Below, piece after piece: positions 9,405 to 17,669 of a stretch of 64,000 nt of DNA. Location: NCBI RefSeq assembly GCF_003112695.1, contig NZ_BFBP01000008.1, positions 518 to 64,517 on the forward strand. Reading direction: 5' to 3'. The stretch's first letter is position 1. The number at the start of each line of letters is the position of its first letter. This stretch comes from Azospira sp. I13 (GTDB lineage Bacteria; Pseudomonadota; Gammaproteobacteria; Burkholderiales; Rhodocyclaceae). The notes beneath the pieces were generated by a model, which did no database searches, had not been told where the DNA came from, and saw only the letters and a program-made list of their open reading frames with translations. Position numbers and translations under genes: made by a program.

Positions 9405-11027
9405 GTGGCTGTGGACATCCTTGAGGCGCTGACGGCCCGCGGCATCCTGGACGCGGAGCGGCGCGAGCAGATCAGCGCCCTGCGCGCCAAGTCGCCGCAA
9501 AAGCTCGGCAAGCTGCTGGTCGATACAGGGCTTCTCAACGCAGAAGCCCTGTATCAGTTTTACGGCGAGCATTTCGGCCTGCCCCTGTGGAACGGGGATG
9601 GCGAGCCCTTCCTCGACGAACGGCTGCCGGAAGGCTTCATCGCCTACAACCGCGTCCTGCCGGTACGCCAGGACGGCAAGCTGATCCTGGCCATCGAGGA
9701 CCCGGAGGACGACGGCCTGCTCGACATGCTGGGCCGCCTGCTGGGCGATGCCCAGATTCAGCTGGCGCCGGCCCAGAAAATCGGCCCCGCCCTCAACACC
9801 CTGCTCGGCGACCAGGGCCAGGAAGCGGCTGGCGAAGACCTCAGCGTCGACGACATCAGCCACCTCAAGGATCTGGCCCTCGAAGCGCCGATCATCCGCT
9901 ACGTCAATGAAGTGATCGGCGACGGGGTGGAAATGGGTGCCTCGGACATCCACCTGGAACCCAGCAAGGCCCGCATCGAACTGCGCTACCGGGTGGACGG
10001 TGTGCTCATCACCCGTGTCCCGCCGGCCCGGGACGACTACGCCGCCGTGGTTTCCCGCATCAAGATTCTCGCCAACCTGGACATTGCCGAACGGCGCCTG
10101 CCCCAGGATGGCCGCATCCGCCTGCGCACCTCCGGCCGCGAAGTGGACATCCGGGTCAGCACCCTGCCGACCAACCACGGCGAAGACGTGGTGATGCGGA
10201 TTCTCGACCAGAAGAGCCAGGCCCTGACCCTGGACGCGACGGGCCTGTCCACCCACGTCACCGACGCCTACCGCGCCAACCTGCTGCGCAGCAACGGCCT
10301 GATCCTGGTCACCGGCCCCACCGGCTCGGGCAAATCCACCACCCTGTACTCGGGCCTGCAGTCCATCATCGACGGCACCCGCAAGATCATCACGGTGGAA
10401 GACCCGGTGGAATACGAAATCCCCGGCATCACCCAGATCCAGGTCAATGAAGGCGCTGGCCTGACCTTTGCCGGCGTCCTGCGCTCCATCCTGCGTCATG
10501 ACCCGGACGTCATCTTCATCGGCGAAATCCGCGACCGGGAAACGGCGGAAATCGCCGTGCAGGCCTCCCTCACCGGCCACTTGGTACTGTCCACCATCCA
10601 CACCAACAGCGCCACCGGCGCCATTGGCCGCTTCCTCGACATGGGGGTGCCGGACTACCTGCTGGCGTCCAGCCTCATCGCCGTCAGCGCCCAGCGCCTG
10701 GTGCGGCGCCTGTGCGAACACTGCAAGACGCCGGAACTGCCGGACCCCACCACCTGCGCCCGCTTCGGCCTCGACCCAACCCAGCCCCTGTACCACGCCA
10801 ACGGCTGCCCCAAGTGCGCCCGCACCGGCTACCGGGGCCGTCTGCCCATCGGCGAGATTCTCGAAGTCACGCCGGAATTCCGGCACCAGATCCTGGCCGA
10901 CCCTTCCGCCGAGCACCTCAACGAGCAGGCCCGCAAGATGAACTTCCGCACCCTGATCCAGGACGGCGTGATCCGGGCCCAGGGCGGTCTCACCACCCTG
11001 GAAGAAGTCATGCGCGTGGCGGGCTAA
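9405..11027 (+). CDS. gspE: Type II secretion ATPase GspE
   Basis: 540 residues from a GTG start. An N-terminal GspE-N domain (~1-130) precedes the secretion ATPase core, with Walker A GPTGSGKST at 304-312, the Asp box around 330-335, Walker B with IFIGEIRD at 370-377 and the His box near 399. A zinc-binding tetracysteine (C437, C440, C468, C471) is intact, as in T2SS and T4P extension ATPases. It powers pseudopilus assembly at the cytoplasmic face of the inner membrane, normally docking on GspL. No gspL is in this operon; a GspL/PilN-like gene lies at 39134-40093. It could also be classed as PilB-like, but the gspG-gspE-gspF context favours T2SS. Confidence 0.93.
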   Translation: MAVDILEALTARGILDAERREQISALRAKSPQKLGKLLVDTGLLNAEALYQFYGEHFGLPLWNGDGEPFLDERLPEGFIAYNRVLPVRQDGKLILAIEDPEDDGLLDMLGRLLGDAQIQLAPAQKIGPALNTLLGDQGQEAAGEDLSVDDISHLKDLALEAPIIRYVNEVIGDGVEMGASDIHLEPSKARIELRYRVDGVLITRVPPARDDYAAVVSRIKILANLDIAERRLPQDGRIRLRTSGREVDIRVSTLPTNHGEDVVMRILDQKSQALTLDATGLSTHVTDAYRANLLRSNGLILVTGPTGSGKSTTLYSGLQSIIDGTRKIITVEDPVEYEIPGITQIQVNEGAGLTFAGVLRSILRHDPDVIFIGEIRDRETAEIAVQASLTGHLVLSTIHTNSATGAIGRFLDMGVPDYLLASSLIAVSAQRLVRRLCEHCKTPELPDPTTCARFGLDPTQPLYHANGCPKCARTGYRGRLPIGEILEVTPEFRHQILADPSAEHLNEQARKMNFRTLIQDGVIRAQGGLTTLEEVMRVAG

Positions 11028-11039
11028 GGGGCAAGGCGC

Positions 11040-12215
11040 GTGGAATTCGAATACACCGCCCTCGGCCGCGACGGTTTCGAGATCAAGGGCAACGAGCAGG
11101 CCGACAGCCGCGAGGCGCTGGAGCAGGCCCTGCGCCAGCGCCAGCTCACCCTGATCAAGGCCAAGGCCCTGAAGGCCCGGGGCTCCAGCCTCAAGCTGAC
11201 CACCACCCTGCTCAGCGAAGTTGCCCCCCTGCTCTCCCGCGGCCTGCCTCTGGAGCGAGCCCTGAAGATTCTCGGCGAAGACACGCCGGACAAGGACATC
11301 GCCGCCCTCTCGGAACAGCTGCGCGGCGGCATCAAGAAGGGTCAGGCCCTCTCCCAGGTGATGCAGCAGAGCGGCCGTTTCGACCATCTCGTCATCGCCC
11401 TGATCAAGGTCGGTGAGGCCAGCGGCTCCCTGGCCCAAGTGATGGAAATTCTCGCCCGCTATTACAGCGAGCAGAGCCAGTTCCGCCGCGAACTGGTATC
11501 CACCCTGGCCTACCCGGCCATTCTGGCCTTCGTCAGCATCTCCTCCATCATCGGCCTGATCGCCTACGTGGTGCCGGTGTTCCAGGACATGCTGGCCGAC
11601 GTGCCCGCGGCCAAGCTGCCCATGGGCACCCGCATCGTCTTCGCCCTCAGCACCTTCCTCCACCAGTACGGGCTGATTGCCCTGGTGATCGGCGTGAGCG
11701 CCACCGTCGGCATCGTCCAGCTGGTCAAGCGGCGGGAAGAACTGCGCCGGCGCTGGCTGGCCTGGCTCATGGTGGCCCCCTTCGTCGGCCAGCTGAGCGG
11801 CGAGCTGGAAGGCTTCAAGATCGCCAAGTCCCTCGGCATCATGCTGCAAAGCGGCGTCCAGCTTTCCCGCGCCATGGAGCTGTGCCGCAGCCTGTTCCGC
11901 AACGAGCTGCGCCGGGATGGCCTGGAAAGCTGCATCGCCGCCCTGCGCAAGGGCCGCCCGGTGCCCGAGGCCTTCCAGCAGATTCCCGGCCTGCCGGTGC
12001 AGCTGCACCGCTTCGTGAACTTGGGCAACGAAACCGGCGCCCTCGGGGAAAGCCTGGAGAAGGCGTCCGAGATGCTCTACATCAAGAGCCGCAGCCGCCT
12101 CAAATCCCTGGTTTCCATGCTCGACCCGATCATCATCCTGGTCATGGGCAGCCTCATTGGCTTCATGGTCATCTCCATCCTGCTGGCGGTCTTCAACCTC
12201 TCCGATGTCAAGTAA
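11040..12215 (+). CDS. gspF: Type II secretion inner-membrane platform protein GspF
   Basis: 391 residues from a GTG start. It has two copies of the T2SSF domain, each with a cytoplasmic helical bundle (~60-165 and ~265-360), and membrane segments near 165-190, 215-235 and 365-388. Motifs typical of the family are visible (LSRGLPLERAL, ALIKVGEASGSL, FVNLGNETGAL). It forms the inner-membrane platform through which GspE action is transmitted to the pseudopilus. Its stop overlaps the start of the next pseudopilin gene by 11 bases, indicating translational coupling. Confidence 0.95.
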   Translation: MEFEYTALGRDGFEIKGNEQADSREALEQALRQRQLTLIKAKALKARGSSLKLTTTLLSEVAPLLSRGLPLERALKILGEDTPDKDIAALSEQLRGGIKKGQALSQVMQQSGRFDHLVIALIKVGEASGSLAQVMEILARYYSEQSQFRRELVSTLAYPAILAFVSISSIIGLIAYVVPVFQDMLADVPAAKLPMGTRIVFALSTFLHQYGLIALVIGVSATVGIVQLVKRREELRRRWLAWLMVAPFVGQLSGELEGFKIAKSLGIMLQSGVQLSRAMELCRSLFRNELRRDGLESCIAALRKGRPVPEAFQQIPGLPVQLHRFVNLGNETGALGESLEKASEMLYIKSRSRLKSLVSMLDPIIILVMGSLIGFMVISILLAVFNLSDVK

Positions 12216-12840
12216 GGCCCTGCCACGCCGCGCCCCACGGCATGACGGCTTCACCCTCATCGAAGTGCTGATCGTGCTGCTGCTCAGCCTGGGCATCATC
12301 GCCACCATTACCCAGATCTACCGGGCTACCGGCAAGACCCTGCAGAGCCTCAAGGGGCCCCAGAAGGAGTGGTACCTGATGCAGAGCCTGCGGGGCCAGA
12401 CGGCGGCCCTGCTGCTGCCCCCGAACATGCCGGACCTGATCCTGCGGGGCGATGGCAGCCAGCTCTTCCTGCCCACCTGGAAGAGCCGCGCCAACGGCAA
12501 CGATGGCAAGCCGGTGCTGGTCCGCTACACCATCGACTCGGCCAACCGCCGCATCACCTACCAGGAAACGCCCCTGCCGGCCTGGTGGTACACCCAGGGC
12601 ACGCTGGCAGCGACCCTGCAGCTGGCCCAGAACATGCAGGCCAGTGCCGACCTGACCCTCCTCGGCGGCATCGAGGACGCCCGTTTTTCCTACCTCGCCA
12701 AGGCCGAGGAATTCAACAGCAGTGGCGCCTGGCTGAACAACTGGAGCAGCCCGACCCCCCCGCAACTCATCAAGCTCAGCTTCAACCGCAGCGGCCGCGA
12801 CTATGATTTCTGGCTGGAAACCCAAAACCTGGCCAACTGA
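12205..12840 (+). CDS. Minor pseudopilin, GspJ-like
   Basis: 211 residues. The prepilin site is G15 (DGFTLIEVLIV, with Glu at +5), followed by the usual hydrophobic helix and a globular region of about 175 residues. Size and position (after gspF, before a gspK-like gene) suggest the GspJ-type minor pseudopilin, part of the tip complex that primes the pseudopilus. Sequence similarity to named families is not strong enough by eye to separate GspJ from GspH. The ATG at 12205 overlaps the end of gspF and gives a short leader. The next gene overlaps its 3' end by 38 bases. Confidence 0.8.
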   Translation: MSSKALPRRAPRHDGFTLIEVLIVLLLSLGIIATITQIYRATGKTLQSLKGPQKEWYLMQSLRGQTAALLLPPNMPDLILRGDGSQLFLPTWKSRANGNDGKPVLVRYTIDSANRRITYQETPLPAWWYTQGTLAATLQLAQNMQASADLTLLGGIEDARFSYLAKAEEFNSSGAWLNNWSSPTPPQLIKLSFNRSGRDYDFWLETQNLAN

Positions 12841-13504
12841 GCGCCGCCTGGCGCTGGCCATCGCCGCCTCCCTGGCCGCCCATCTGCTGGCGGTCTTCGG
12901 CGGCATGATCAGCCTGCCCGGCCGCGACGAACCCCTGGAACAGCTGCAGATGCAGCTGCGACTGGCACCGCCCTCGGCACCGACGCCCCAGCCGGCCACC
13001 CCGGCACCGGCGGAACCCGCCACTCCCGCCAAGCCCGCCACCACCCAGGAAGGCCAGCTGGCCCAGGACGGCCCCAGCCCCAACAAGGTGGCCGCCAAGG
13101 GCCAGGCCGCCTCCGCCGCCCCCCAGGCAGCCGGCGAAGCGCGCCCGCCGGCACCGCCGACGGAAGCGGCGGTACGGGTGGAAGATGCCGCCGCCCCGGT
13201 TTACCCGGATGACGCCATCGCCCAGAAGCTCCAGGGCTGTGTGCTGGCGGCAGTTCACGTCAATGAGGCCGGGGATGTGGCCCGGGTGGAGATCGTCCAG
13301 GCCGATGTGCCGGGCGTCTTCGACCAGTCGGTGGTGGATAGCCAAAGCCGTGCCCATTACCTGCCGGCCCGCCAGGGCGGCAAGAACGTGCCCAGCATGG
13401 TGCTTGCGGTGGTCGGCTTCACCCTCGACCGCAGCCAGGACCTCAACTGCCCGCAACGCTACGCCCCCCTGGCCACGCGCCTGCTGGGCCGGAAGATGCC
13501 ATGA
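12803..13504 (+). CDS. TonB-like energy-transducer protein inside the T2SS operon
   Basis: 233 residues. One N-terminal membrane segment (~15-35) is followed by a proline/alanine-rich periplasmic stretch (~50-130) and a C-terminal TonB-like domain (~137-215, from VYPDDAIAQKLQG to MVLAVVGFTL). The architecture is that of TonB-family proteins, which span the periplasm and touch outer-membrane partners. It overlaps the preceding pseudopilin by 38 bases and shares an ATGA overlap with the gspK-like gene, so it is translated as part of the secretion operon. A TonB-like protein here is unusual; it might replace GspC in linking inner membrane and secretin, but that is inference. No exbB/exbD genes are nearby. 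Confidence 0.75.
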   Translation: MISGWKPKTWPTERRLALAIAASLAAHLLAVFGGMISLPGRDEPLEQLQMQLRLAPPSAPTPQPATPAPAEPATPAKPATTQEGQLAQDGPSPNKVAAKGQAASAAPQAAGEARPPAPPTEAAVRVEDAAAPVYPDDAIAQKLQGCVLAAVHVNEAGDVARVEIVQADVPGVFDQSVVDSQSRAHYLPARQGGKNVPSMVLAVVGFTLDRSQDLNCPQRYAPLATRLLGRKMP

Positions 13505-14568
13505 AGCCGCCGCGCCAGCGGGGATTCATCCTCATCTACGTGGTCGGCATGCTGGCCGCCATTTCCGCCGTCATCTACCACAGCCAGCAGAACCGCAACG
13601 CCATTCCGCGGCAGCTGGAAAAGCACGTGCAGCAAGGCCTCCAGGGGCAGGAAATCGACAGCCTGCTCAATTTCGTCATCCTCGCCGCCACCACGGACCT
13701 GCCGGAAGACCCCCGCTACGCGCGCTACAAGGACATCCTGCGGCGCAAGAATCTGGACGACGTGAAGAATTCCGACGAGCTGGCCATGCTCAAGGCCATG
13801 CTGGCCCAGGTAGGCTTCAACATCGACCTGGGCAACCAGACCACCAACACCACGCTGAAAGACCCCAACAGCGCCGCCAACGCCCTCGCCCGCTTTCCCC
13901 TCACCATCGGCACCCATCAGATCAAGCTGGGGGACAACAGCTACCTGGTGGACGTCAGCCCGGGCAACCTGCGGCCCAATCTCAACGCCATTCCCTATCT
14001 GCCCCTCTGGCAACTGCTGCGGCAACTGGGCATGGAACAGCGCGATGCCCAGCAACTGGCGGCCAACATCATCGACTGGCGGGACGCCGATTCCTTCCGC
14101 AGCGAAGGCCTGGGCAAGGAAGGGGACCACTACCGGGGCCTCAACCCGCCCTACGACCCGCCCAACCGGCCCATCGCCACCTGGCAGGAGCTGGCCTACA
14201 TGGATGGCGTGACCCCCGAAACCCTCAATCTGCTGCGGGAAAATTTCAGCCTGGCCAAGGGCACCGTGTACGCCATGCAGTACCGTGCCCTGACCCCGGA
14301 AAAGCTCGGGGCCCTGCTGGAGCAGCCAACGGAACGGGCGCGCAGCATCATCGACCAGCTGCGCCAGGCCGAAACCATGACCGACACCACCGTGGACCAC
14401 CGGGAGCGGGTACTCTCCCAGCTGGGCGACACCGAGCGCCAGCGCTTCGATGCCGGCGTCACCTGGGGCATCGACACCAGCACCCTGCGCATCACCGTCA
14501 GCGGCAGCGATTTGACCCGCACCCTGGATTACGACGTCCGGGAAAAAAAGGTCATCGCCCGCTGGTAA
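13501..14568 (+). CDS. gspK: Type II secretion minor pseudopilin GspK-like
   Basis: 355 residues, the usual size for GspK, the largest pseudopilin. The N-terminus has the processing-type sequence QRGFILIYVVGM. As is typical for GspK, it lacks the Glu at +5 of other pseudopilins. The globular part contains the helix-hairpin region of the GspK family (NIIDWRDADSFRSEG, and WQELAYMDGVTPE around residues 220-240). It caps the pseudopilus tip with GspI and GspJ. It starts inside the stop of the TonB-like gene (ATGA) and is followed after 18 bases by the kinase gene. Confidence 0.87.
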   Translation: MKPPRQRGFILIYVVGMLAAISAVIYHSQQNRNAIPRQLEKHVQQGLQGQEIDSLLNFVILAATTDLPEDPRYARYKDILRRKNLDDVKNSDELAMLKAMLAQVGFNIDLGNQTTNTTLKDPNSAANALARFPLTIGTHQIKLGDNSYLVDVSPGNLRPNLNAIPYLPLWQLLRQLGMEQRDAQQLAANIIDWRDADSFRSEGLGKEGDHYRGLNPPYDPPNRPIATWQELAYMDGVTPETLNLLRENFSLAKGTVYAMQYRALTPEKLGALLEQPTERARSIIDQLRQAETMTDTTVDHRERVLSQLGDTERQRFDAGVTWGIDTSTLRITVSGSDLTRTLDYDVREKKVIARW

Positions 14569-14586
14569 CTCCCTGACGAGGCTCCC

Positions 14587-16650
14587 ATGAGCGAAGATCA
14601 AGGCTTTTTCCTGTACGCCCTGCTCCTGCTGAATGGGCTGTTCGTCGTTTTCCACGCCCTGCGCAGCCGCATCACCCTGGGCACCTTCTTCGGCGCCGCC
14701 GGGGTCTTCAGCCTCATGCTCTGGCAGGTGCTGCAGACCGGCTGGTGGGTGGATTGGGGCAGCCTGCATTTCAACGCCGGCCTCACCACCTTCATCCCCA
14801 TCCTGCTCTGGGGCACCCTGCTCACCCTGGTGCTGGACGGCCTCAAGACCACCCGCGCCTTCATCTTGATGATCCTCATGACCGGGGTGGCCGCCTGGGC
14901 CTACGCCCTGTTCCGCCAGCACCTGGCCCGCTACGTCCCCCTGCCCTACACCATCGAGTTGAGCAGCCGGGAGCACATCGCCATCGTCGCCAGCTTGGTC
15001 CTCACCCAGTACGGCAGCGTGCTGCTGCTCAACCTCAGCCGCACCCGCCTGGGCTGGCTTGCCCTGCCCTGCCTGCTGCCCCTCGCCGCCGAGGTCTGGC
15101 TCGGCCTCTACTCCCTGCTGCGCTACGACGCGGCCATGGCCTGGAACAACCTGCGCAACGAGAGCCTGGAATACTTCCTCGCCAGCCTGCCCGCCACCCT
15201 GCTCAGCCTGCCCTACCTCTTTCTCGCCGCCCGGGCCCAGCAACTCATGCCGACCCTGCCCTGCCGCGCCCTATTCCTGCCCACACCGGCCCAGGACGGG
15301 GACGACGAACTGATCAACCGCCAGCGCACCATTTCCGAACTGCAGCAACTCAACCAGCAGTTGCAGGAAAACAGCCGGCTGATGGATTACCACCTGGAAC
15401 ACGCCAGCTACGGCATCATCCTCACCGACGCCCAGGGCCTGGTGACCCGCCTCAACGGCCCCGCCACTGCCCTGCTCGGCCCCCTGCCGGCCGGCCAGCG
15501 CCTGGAAGAGCGCCTCGCCGCCCTGTTCACGCCGACCCAGGACGGCCCCACCACCCTGGCCCGGCTGGCGGAGGAAGACCGGCCCCGGCGCTGGAAGCGC
15601 AGCGACGACGATGCGGCTCAGCCCCAATGGGCCGAGATCCAGGTCACCCCCCTGCGCAACCGGCCCCAGCAGCCGGCCAAGGGCTACTACGTGCTGCTGC
15701 AGGACGTCACCCAGGCGGTGCTGGCCGAGCAGCGCCGCCTCAACAGCGCCCGCATCAAGGACATCCACACCACCGGCCAGGTCCTGGCCCACGACTTTTC
15801 CAACGTCTTCATCGGCGCCCGAGCCCAGCTGGAGCGGCTGCGTCAGCAGGACATCCCCGGCCAGCAGGAGGCCATGGAAGGCCTGGATACGGCCCTCAAG
15901 CACGCCCAGTCGATGCTCAGCCAGCTGGGCAGCGGCCAGCAGTTCGGCGCCCCCAAGCTGCAACCCGTCGCCCTCGCCGGCCTCATCGGCGACGCCCGCG
16001 CCATCTGCCAAGCCGCTGCCGAGCAGGCCCGCATCGCCCTGCGTTGTGAGCCCCTGCCGACCCTCATCGTCGAAGTCGACCCCAGCCAGATCGTGCGCGT
16101 CCTCACCAACCTGATCCGCAACGCCCTGCGCGCCAGCCCGGCGGAAAGCAGCCTGGTGATCGGCGCCGTGCCCCGGGACCAGGGCGTGCTGATTACCATC
16201 ACCGACCAGGGCTGCGGCATTCCCGCCGAAAAACTGCAAAGCGTCTTCGAGCCTGGCTACACCTCGAAGACCGAAGGCCAGGGCGGCCTGGGGCTGTCCA
16301 TCAGCTACCTCATGGTGGATGCCCACGGCGGCCACCTGGAACTGGTGCAGAACCCCGGCGGCTCAGGAATCCAGGCCCGCATCTGGCTGCCCCTGCCCCA
16401 TAGCGCGCCCCAGCTCGACAGCATTCCCGACGCCAGCCGCATCCTGCTGCTGCGGCCCGACGAGAGCAGCCAAGCCGCCCTGTTGGAACGGCTGGAGAAT
16501 GACAAACACTGCATCGTCGCCGACCTGCGTAGCGGCGAAGAACTGGCCGCCCTGCTACAGGACGACCCCCACTGGGATTACCTGCTGGCAGCCGCGGAAA
16601 TCGCGGACCTGCCGCCGCTACCGGCCGGCATCGTGCGCCTCGGCCTGTAA
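14587..16650 (+). CDS. Multi-span sensor histidine kinase with PAS domain
   Basis: 687 residues. About seven hydrophobic segments fill residues 5-215 and form an integral-membrane sensor region. A coiled coil (~245-265) and a PAS-like domain (~265-375) follow. The dimerization/phospho-acceptor region holds H402 (LAHDFSNVF) and the ATPase domain has the N box at N512, G1 (DQGCGIP, ~540-546) and G2 (GQGGLGLS, ~565-571). The last ~70 residues look like a degenerate receiver domain without a phospho-acceptor Asp. It ends the T2SS operon whose first gene is a response regulator, so the two are probably partners. The membrane region loosely recalls VUT/YhhQ-type transporter folds, which I cannot confirm. 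Confidence 0.9.
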   Translation: MSEDQGFFLYALLLLNGLFVVFHALRSRITLGTFFGAAGVFSLMLWQVLQTGWWVDWGSLHFNAGLTTFIPILLWGTLLTLVLDGLKTTRAFILMILMTGVAAWAYALFRQHLARYVPLPYTIELSSREHIAIVASLVLTQYGSVLLLNLSRTRLGWLALPCLLPLAAEVWLGLYSLLRYDAAMAWNNLRNESLEYFLASLPATLLSLPYLFLAARAQQLMPTLPCRALFLPTPAQDGDDELINRQRTISELQQLNQQLQENSRLMDYHLEHASYGIILTDAQGLVTRLNGPATALLGPLPAGQRLEERLAALFTPTQDGPTTLARLAEEDRPRRWKRSDDDAAQPQWAEIQVTPLRNRPQQPAKGYYVLLQDVTQAVLAEQRRLNSARIKDIHTTGQVLAHDFSNVFIGARAQLERLRQQDIPGQQEAMEGLDTALKHAQSMLSQLGSGQQFGAPKLQPVALAGLIGDARAICQAAAEQARIALRCEPLPTLIVEVDPSQIVRVLTNLIRNALRASPAESSLVIGAVPRDQGVLITITDQGCGIPAEKLQSVFEPGYTSKTEGQGGLGLSISYLMVDAHGGHLELVQNPGGSGIQARIWLPLPHSAPQLDSIPDASRILLLRPDESSQAALLERLENDKHCIVADLRSGEELAALLQDDPHWDYLLAAAEIADLPPLPAGIVRLGL

Positions 16651-17073
16651 GCCGGCCCGCCGGCAGCGGCACTAAAGCCAATCACCGATAGCGGCTACGC
16701 AGCAGCGAAGGATGCCCGCAGCGGCAGGCGGGGCGCGGCCATGCCAGGAGACTGGCGCCCCTTCTCGCCGCCAGGGCCGATGCCAGGAAGAATGGCGTCC
16801 CTATTGCCTTCCAGGGCATACCTCAATCCTCCCATTCCCCCAGCCGGACGCCCCACGCACCGCCAGACCGGCCGGTGCGCCCGGAGTCGGGTCAGCGACC
16901 GCCAGGCCTCAAGGCAAGGACGGAAAGAGCAGGGGGACGGCGCAGGAAAGAAGGGGAAAAGAAGCGGGGAGGTGCAGCAATAAGCAGAAAAAATGCAGGG
17001 AAAAGCGCAGAGAAAACGAGACGAGGGCGCGACGCTAGCGCCCAGGCGGCACCGGGAGAGGTGCCGCGGCGGT
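16651..17073. other. Gene-free stretch with repeat-like sequence
   Basis: 423 bases between the convergent kinase and ubiJ genes. It holds an imperfect direct repeat (ATGCCAGGAG at 16741 and ATGCCAGGAA at 16780) and a copy of CGTCCCTATTGCCT (16796-16809) that recurs at 27960-27973. From about 16915 to 17035 the plus strand is strongly purine-rich. I see no hairpin followed by a T-run and no convincing gene. Confidence 0.5.
16741..16820. repeat. Intergenic repeat-like element, related to the one at 27882-27977
   Basis: Two imperfect copies of ATGCCAGGA-n-TGGCGyCCCT begin at 16741 and 16780. The second is followed by CCTATTGCCTTCCAGGGCAT, which can fold back imperfectly on TGCCAGGAAG. The 14-mer CGTCCCTATTGCCT is identical to part of an inverted repeat arm 11 kb away. 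Confidence 0.5.
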
Positions 17074-17649
17074 TCAGCGGGAAGGCTGGGTAAGGCGGGC
17101 CAGACGGGCCGCCAGGGCATCCGCCGCGCTGTCCAGGGCGGCGATGTCCCGGGCCTGTTCGGCCAGGGCCGGCCGGGGCACCCCCGGGCCTTCGTCGGCC
17201 AGGAACTCGGCCCCGTTGGCCGAGAGGCGGGCCAGGGTCTCGCCCTGCCAGGCGCCCAGGCGCCGGCCAAGGCCGGCCAGGCGGTGGGCGGGAATGTCGC
17301 CGACCCAACGGGCCAGGGCTTCCTCGCCGTCCCAGCGCAGGTTGCGGAAGACAAAGCCCAGGGCTTCGGCAAAATCGGCCACGCCTTCCAGCCGCGCCGC
17401 CGCCAGGGCTTCCTGGGGGCGACCGAGAAAACGCAGGGGGGCGTGTTCGGGCAGGCGGATCAGCACATCGGGTGCCGCCAGGGCGCCGCTGTGGAACGTG
17501 CCGTCCTCGGCCACCGTCAGGTCCAGGGTGAACCAGGGCGGCAGCACCACCCGGGCGCCGCGCCCGGCGAAGGGGCGCAGCCGCTGACGGGCCCAGGACT
17601 CCTGGCGCAGCAGGTGGTTCAGGGCGGCGAGGACGGGACGTTGCAACAT
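17074..17649 (-). CDS. ubiJ: Ubiquinone biosynthesis accessory factor UbiJ (SCP2 domain)
   Basis: 191 residues. An SCP2-type lipid-binding domain covers about residues 20-125 (DLTVAEDGTFHSGA, then PDVLIRLPEHAPLRFL), with a helical C-terminus. UbiJ binds ubiquinone intermediates in the soluble complex that carries out the late ring modifications. Assignment rests on this domain, the size and the neighbourhood: ubiE lies two genes upstream on the same strand. In most proteobacteria ubiJ directly follows ubiE, but here a Tim44-domain gene is inserted between them. Confidence 0.82.
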   Translation of the reverse strand: MLQRPVLAALNHLLRQESWARQRLRPFAGRGARVVLPPWFTLDLTVAEDGTFHSGALAAPDVLIRLPEHAPLRFLGRPQEALAAARLEGVADFAEALGFVFRNLRWDGEEALARWVGDIPAHRLAGLGRRLGAWQGETLARLSANGAEFLADEGPGVPRPALAEQARDIAALDSAADALAARLARLTQPSR

Positions 17650-17669
17650 GGCAAAGACCTTAGGGAGGC

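Noticed and set aside
9393-12308. 971-codon minus-strand frame across gspE-gspF
   Set aside because: Antisense shadow of confirmed secretion genes; Gln/Gly/Ala-rich with no recognisable domain.
16695-17372. Minus-strand frame extending past ubiJ
   Set aside because: Overlaps ubiJ in another frame and crosses the repeat-like region; arginine/proline-rich without a recognisable fold.
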